Shown: piece by piece, positions 5,370-6,917 of the stretch
Layout: every line of letters begins with the position of its first letter
Position numbering within the stretch: position 1 is the stretch's first letter
Position numbers and translations under genes: made by a program
The notes under the pieces: generated by a model
Database searches by the model: none
Told to the model about the DNA's origin: nothing
What the model saw: only the letters and a program-made list of their open reading frames with translations
Source of the DNA: an uncultured Oscillospiraceae bacterium
Lineage (GTDB): Bacteria; Bacillota; Clostridia; Oscillospirales; Oscillospiraceae
Direction: 5' to 3'
Length of the DNA stretch: 6,917 bases
Assembly (NCBI GenBank): GCA_944385065.1
Contig: CALWVX010000095.1
Span: 1-6,917, forward strand

Positions 5370-6917
5370 GGACGCCCGGCTGACCTGAAAGACCCCCTGA
5401 ATGTTGTTGAGCTTGTTGACGACGGTCTCCAGCTCTCCCTTGTCCTTGACCTCCAGCACAATGTTCACCGTGGCATAGCCGTCGGGCTGGGAGCGGGCGG
5501 ACAGGGCGGACACCTTCACCTTGGCGGAGGACAGGGCCATGGCCACGTCCAGTGTCAGGCCGTCCCGGTCCTTGGAGGACAGCTCCAGGGCGGTTTTGTA
5601 GGTGGGCAGCTTGCCGGCCTGGGCCCAGGATACCTTGACCCAGCGGTCGGCCTCCTCGGGCTTGCGGCGGGCCGGGTCGGCGTTGGGGCAGTCGGCCCGG
5701 TGGACGGACACCCCATAGCCCCGGGTGATGAAGCCCACCACCGGGTCCCCGGGGACGGGGGTGCAGCACTTGGCGAATTTCACCAGACAGTTGCCCAGCC
5801 CCTCCACAATGATGCCCGAGTCGGATTTGCCGCTCTGGACGGGAGCGGGAGCGGCTTCGGCGGCGGTGCCGGGGACGATGACGCTGTCCTCCAGACCGCG
5901 GGCGGCGGCAGCCGCCTTCTCCGCCTGGAGCCGGCCCAGCCGGAGCATCTCGTCCCGCACCCGTGTGACCGCCTTGGAGGCGGTAGTGCCCCCGTAGCCG
6001 ATGGAGGCGTACAGCTCATCCAGGCTGTTGCAGCGCAGCTTGCGCAGGATATAGGGCAGCACCTCCTCTGAGGTGACGGCGGCCAGAGAGAGCTTGGCGT
6101 GCTTCAGCTCCGATTCAAAGGCGGCCCGCCCGGTGGAGATGTTCTCCTCCCGGCGCTCCTTCTTGAACCACTGGCGGATTTTGTTCCGGGCCTCGTTGCT
6201 CTTGGCGATTTTCAGCCAGTCCCGGCTGGGACCCTTGGCCGCCTTGGAGGTGAGTACCTCCACGATTTCACCGTTTTGCAGCTGATAGTCAAAGGGGACC
6301 ATCCGCCCGTTCACCCGGGCCCCCACCATGCTGTTGCCCACGGCGGAGTGGATGGAATAGGCGAAGTCGATGGGAGTGGCCCCGGCGGGCAGGTTGACCA
6401 CGTCTCCGTTGGGGGTGAAGACAAACACCTCGTCGGCGAACAGGTCCACCTTCATGGAGCTGAAAAACTCCTCCGCGTCGGTGTCCTGCTGGCTCTCCAG
6501 CAGCTTGCGCACCCACTCAAACTCGTGCTCGGTGCCCAGATTCTTGTTGGCCAGCCCCTGCTTGTACTTCCAGTGGGCGGCAATGCCGTATTCGGCGGTC
6601 TGGTGCATTTCCCAGGTGCGGATCTGCACCTCGAAGGGGATGCCCTCCCGGCCGATGACCGTGGTGTGGAGGGACTGATACATGTTGGGCTTGGGCGTGC
6701 CGATATAGTCCTTGAACCGGCCCAGCACCGGCTTGAACATGTCGTGAATACAGCCCAGCACGTTATAGCACTCAGGGATGTCGTCCACGATGACCCGGAA
6801 GGCGTACAGATCAAAGATCTCGTCCAGGGTCTTGTTCTGAGCGTACATCTTCCGGTAGATGGAGTAGATGTGCTTCACCCGGCCGTAGACCGTGCAGTGG
6901 ATGCCCTCCTGGGCCAG
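5361..6917 (-). CDS. rel: Bifunctional (p)ppGpp synthetase/hydrolase Rel (RelA/SpoT family; partial, N-terminus off window)
   Basis: The last 518 residues of a long RSH stringent-response enzyme, in frame to the right edge. Full-length proteins have about 730-740 residues, so the HD hydrolase domain is missing only because the window ends. Seen, in visible numbering: synthetase domain with KHIYSIYRKM (15-24), RFKDYIGTPKPNMYQSLHT (67-85), EVQIRT (96-101) and EYGIAAHWKYK (109-119); TGS domain about 162-224 (VFVFTPNGDVVNLPAGATPIDFAYSIH); linker; zinc-finger-like region with KCCTPVPGD (383-391), His406 and Cys410; and an ACT domain about 440-515. The RFKD sequence is the RXKD form found in bifunctional enzymes, not the EXDD of monofunctional RelA, so both synthesis and breakdown of (p)ppGpp are expected. 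In related genomes dtd usually follows directly; here the XRE module intervenes. The final codons and stop lie in a heptad repeat. Confidence 0.97.
   Translation of the reverse strand: MAQEGIHCTVYGRVKHIYSIYRKMYAQNKTLDEIFDLYAFRVIVDDIPECYNVLGCIHDMFKPVLGRFKDYIGTPKPNMYQSLHTTVIGREGIPFEVQIRTWEMHQTAEYGIAAHWKYKQGLANKNLGTEHEFEWVRKLLESQQDTDAEEFFSSMKVDLFADEVFVFTPNGDVVNLPAGATPIDFAYSIHSAVGNSMVGARVNGRMVPFDYQLQNGEIVEVLTSKAAKGPSRDWLKIAKSNEARNKIRQWFKKERREENISTGRAAFESELKHAKLSLAAVTSEEVLPYILRKLRCNSLDELYASIGYGGTTASKAVTRVRDEMLRLGRLQAEKAAAAARGLEDSVIVPGTAAEAAPAPVQSGKSDSGIIVEGLGNCLVKFAKCCTPVPGDPVVGFITRGYGVSVHRADCPNADPARRKPEEADRWVKVSWAQAGKLPTYKTALELSSKDRDGLTLDVAMALSSAKVKVSALSARSQPDGYATVNIVLEVKDKGELETVVNKLNNIQGVFQVSRASGK

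Overview
The window reads as a chromosomal segment of a Gram-positive, GC-rich, anaerobic Firmicute. A Clostridia member of the Oscillospiraceae type (Flavonifractor/Lawsonibacter-like) is the best guess. The grounds are the order rel - dtd - MBL hydrolase - hemZ, Shine-Dalgarno sites before almost every gene, TTG starts, and protein style. The genus is inference, not something the sequence proves.

Layout, read along the minus strand from the right edge: the C-terminal 518 residues of a bifunctional Rel (p)ppGpp synthetase/hydrolase (5361-6917, N-terminus off the window). Next comes a small module that does not belong to the housekeeping set: a plus-strand gene for a 106-residue unrecognised helical protein (4982-5302) and a divergent minus-strand XRE-type HTH regulator of 72 residues (4679-4897). 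The housekeeping genes then resume with D-aminoacyl-tRNA deacylase dtd (4188-4631), a metallo-beta-lactamase-fold hydrolase (4070 region down to 3458), a HemZ-type radical SAM protein (1923-3461, start overlapping the preceding stop), a uridine-kinase-family P-loop kinase (975-1910), and the N-terminal half of a GH13 neopullulanase/cyclomaltodextrinase-type glycosidase (1-884, C-terminus off the window).

The most interesting part is the 84-base gap between the two divergent starts of the XRE module. It holds a consensus promoter (TTGACA, 17 bases, TATAAT) for the small protein and an interleaved opposite promoter for the regulator. A perfect 16-base inverted repeat lies across both, and it resolves into two 15-base dyads of the form TACTT-N5-AAGTA with centres 23 bases apart. 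This looks like a compact self-regulated switch. Because no convincing terminator follows the regulator, its promoter may also feed dtd, the MBL hydrolase, hemZ and the kinase.

Three intergenic stretches carry degenerate repeats with a strict 7-base period. Two of them form inverted arms (about 903-968 and 4097-4171) and one lies over the rel stop codon (5342-5369). These look like a dispersed intergenic repeat family. No tRNA, rRNA, CRISPR array, transposase or prophage gene was seen, and no stretch longer than 300 bases lacks a gene.
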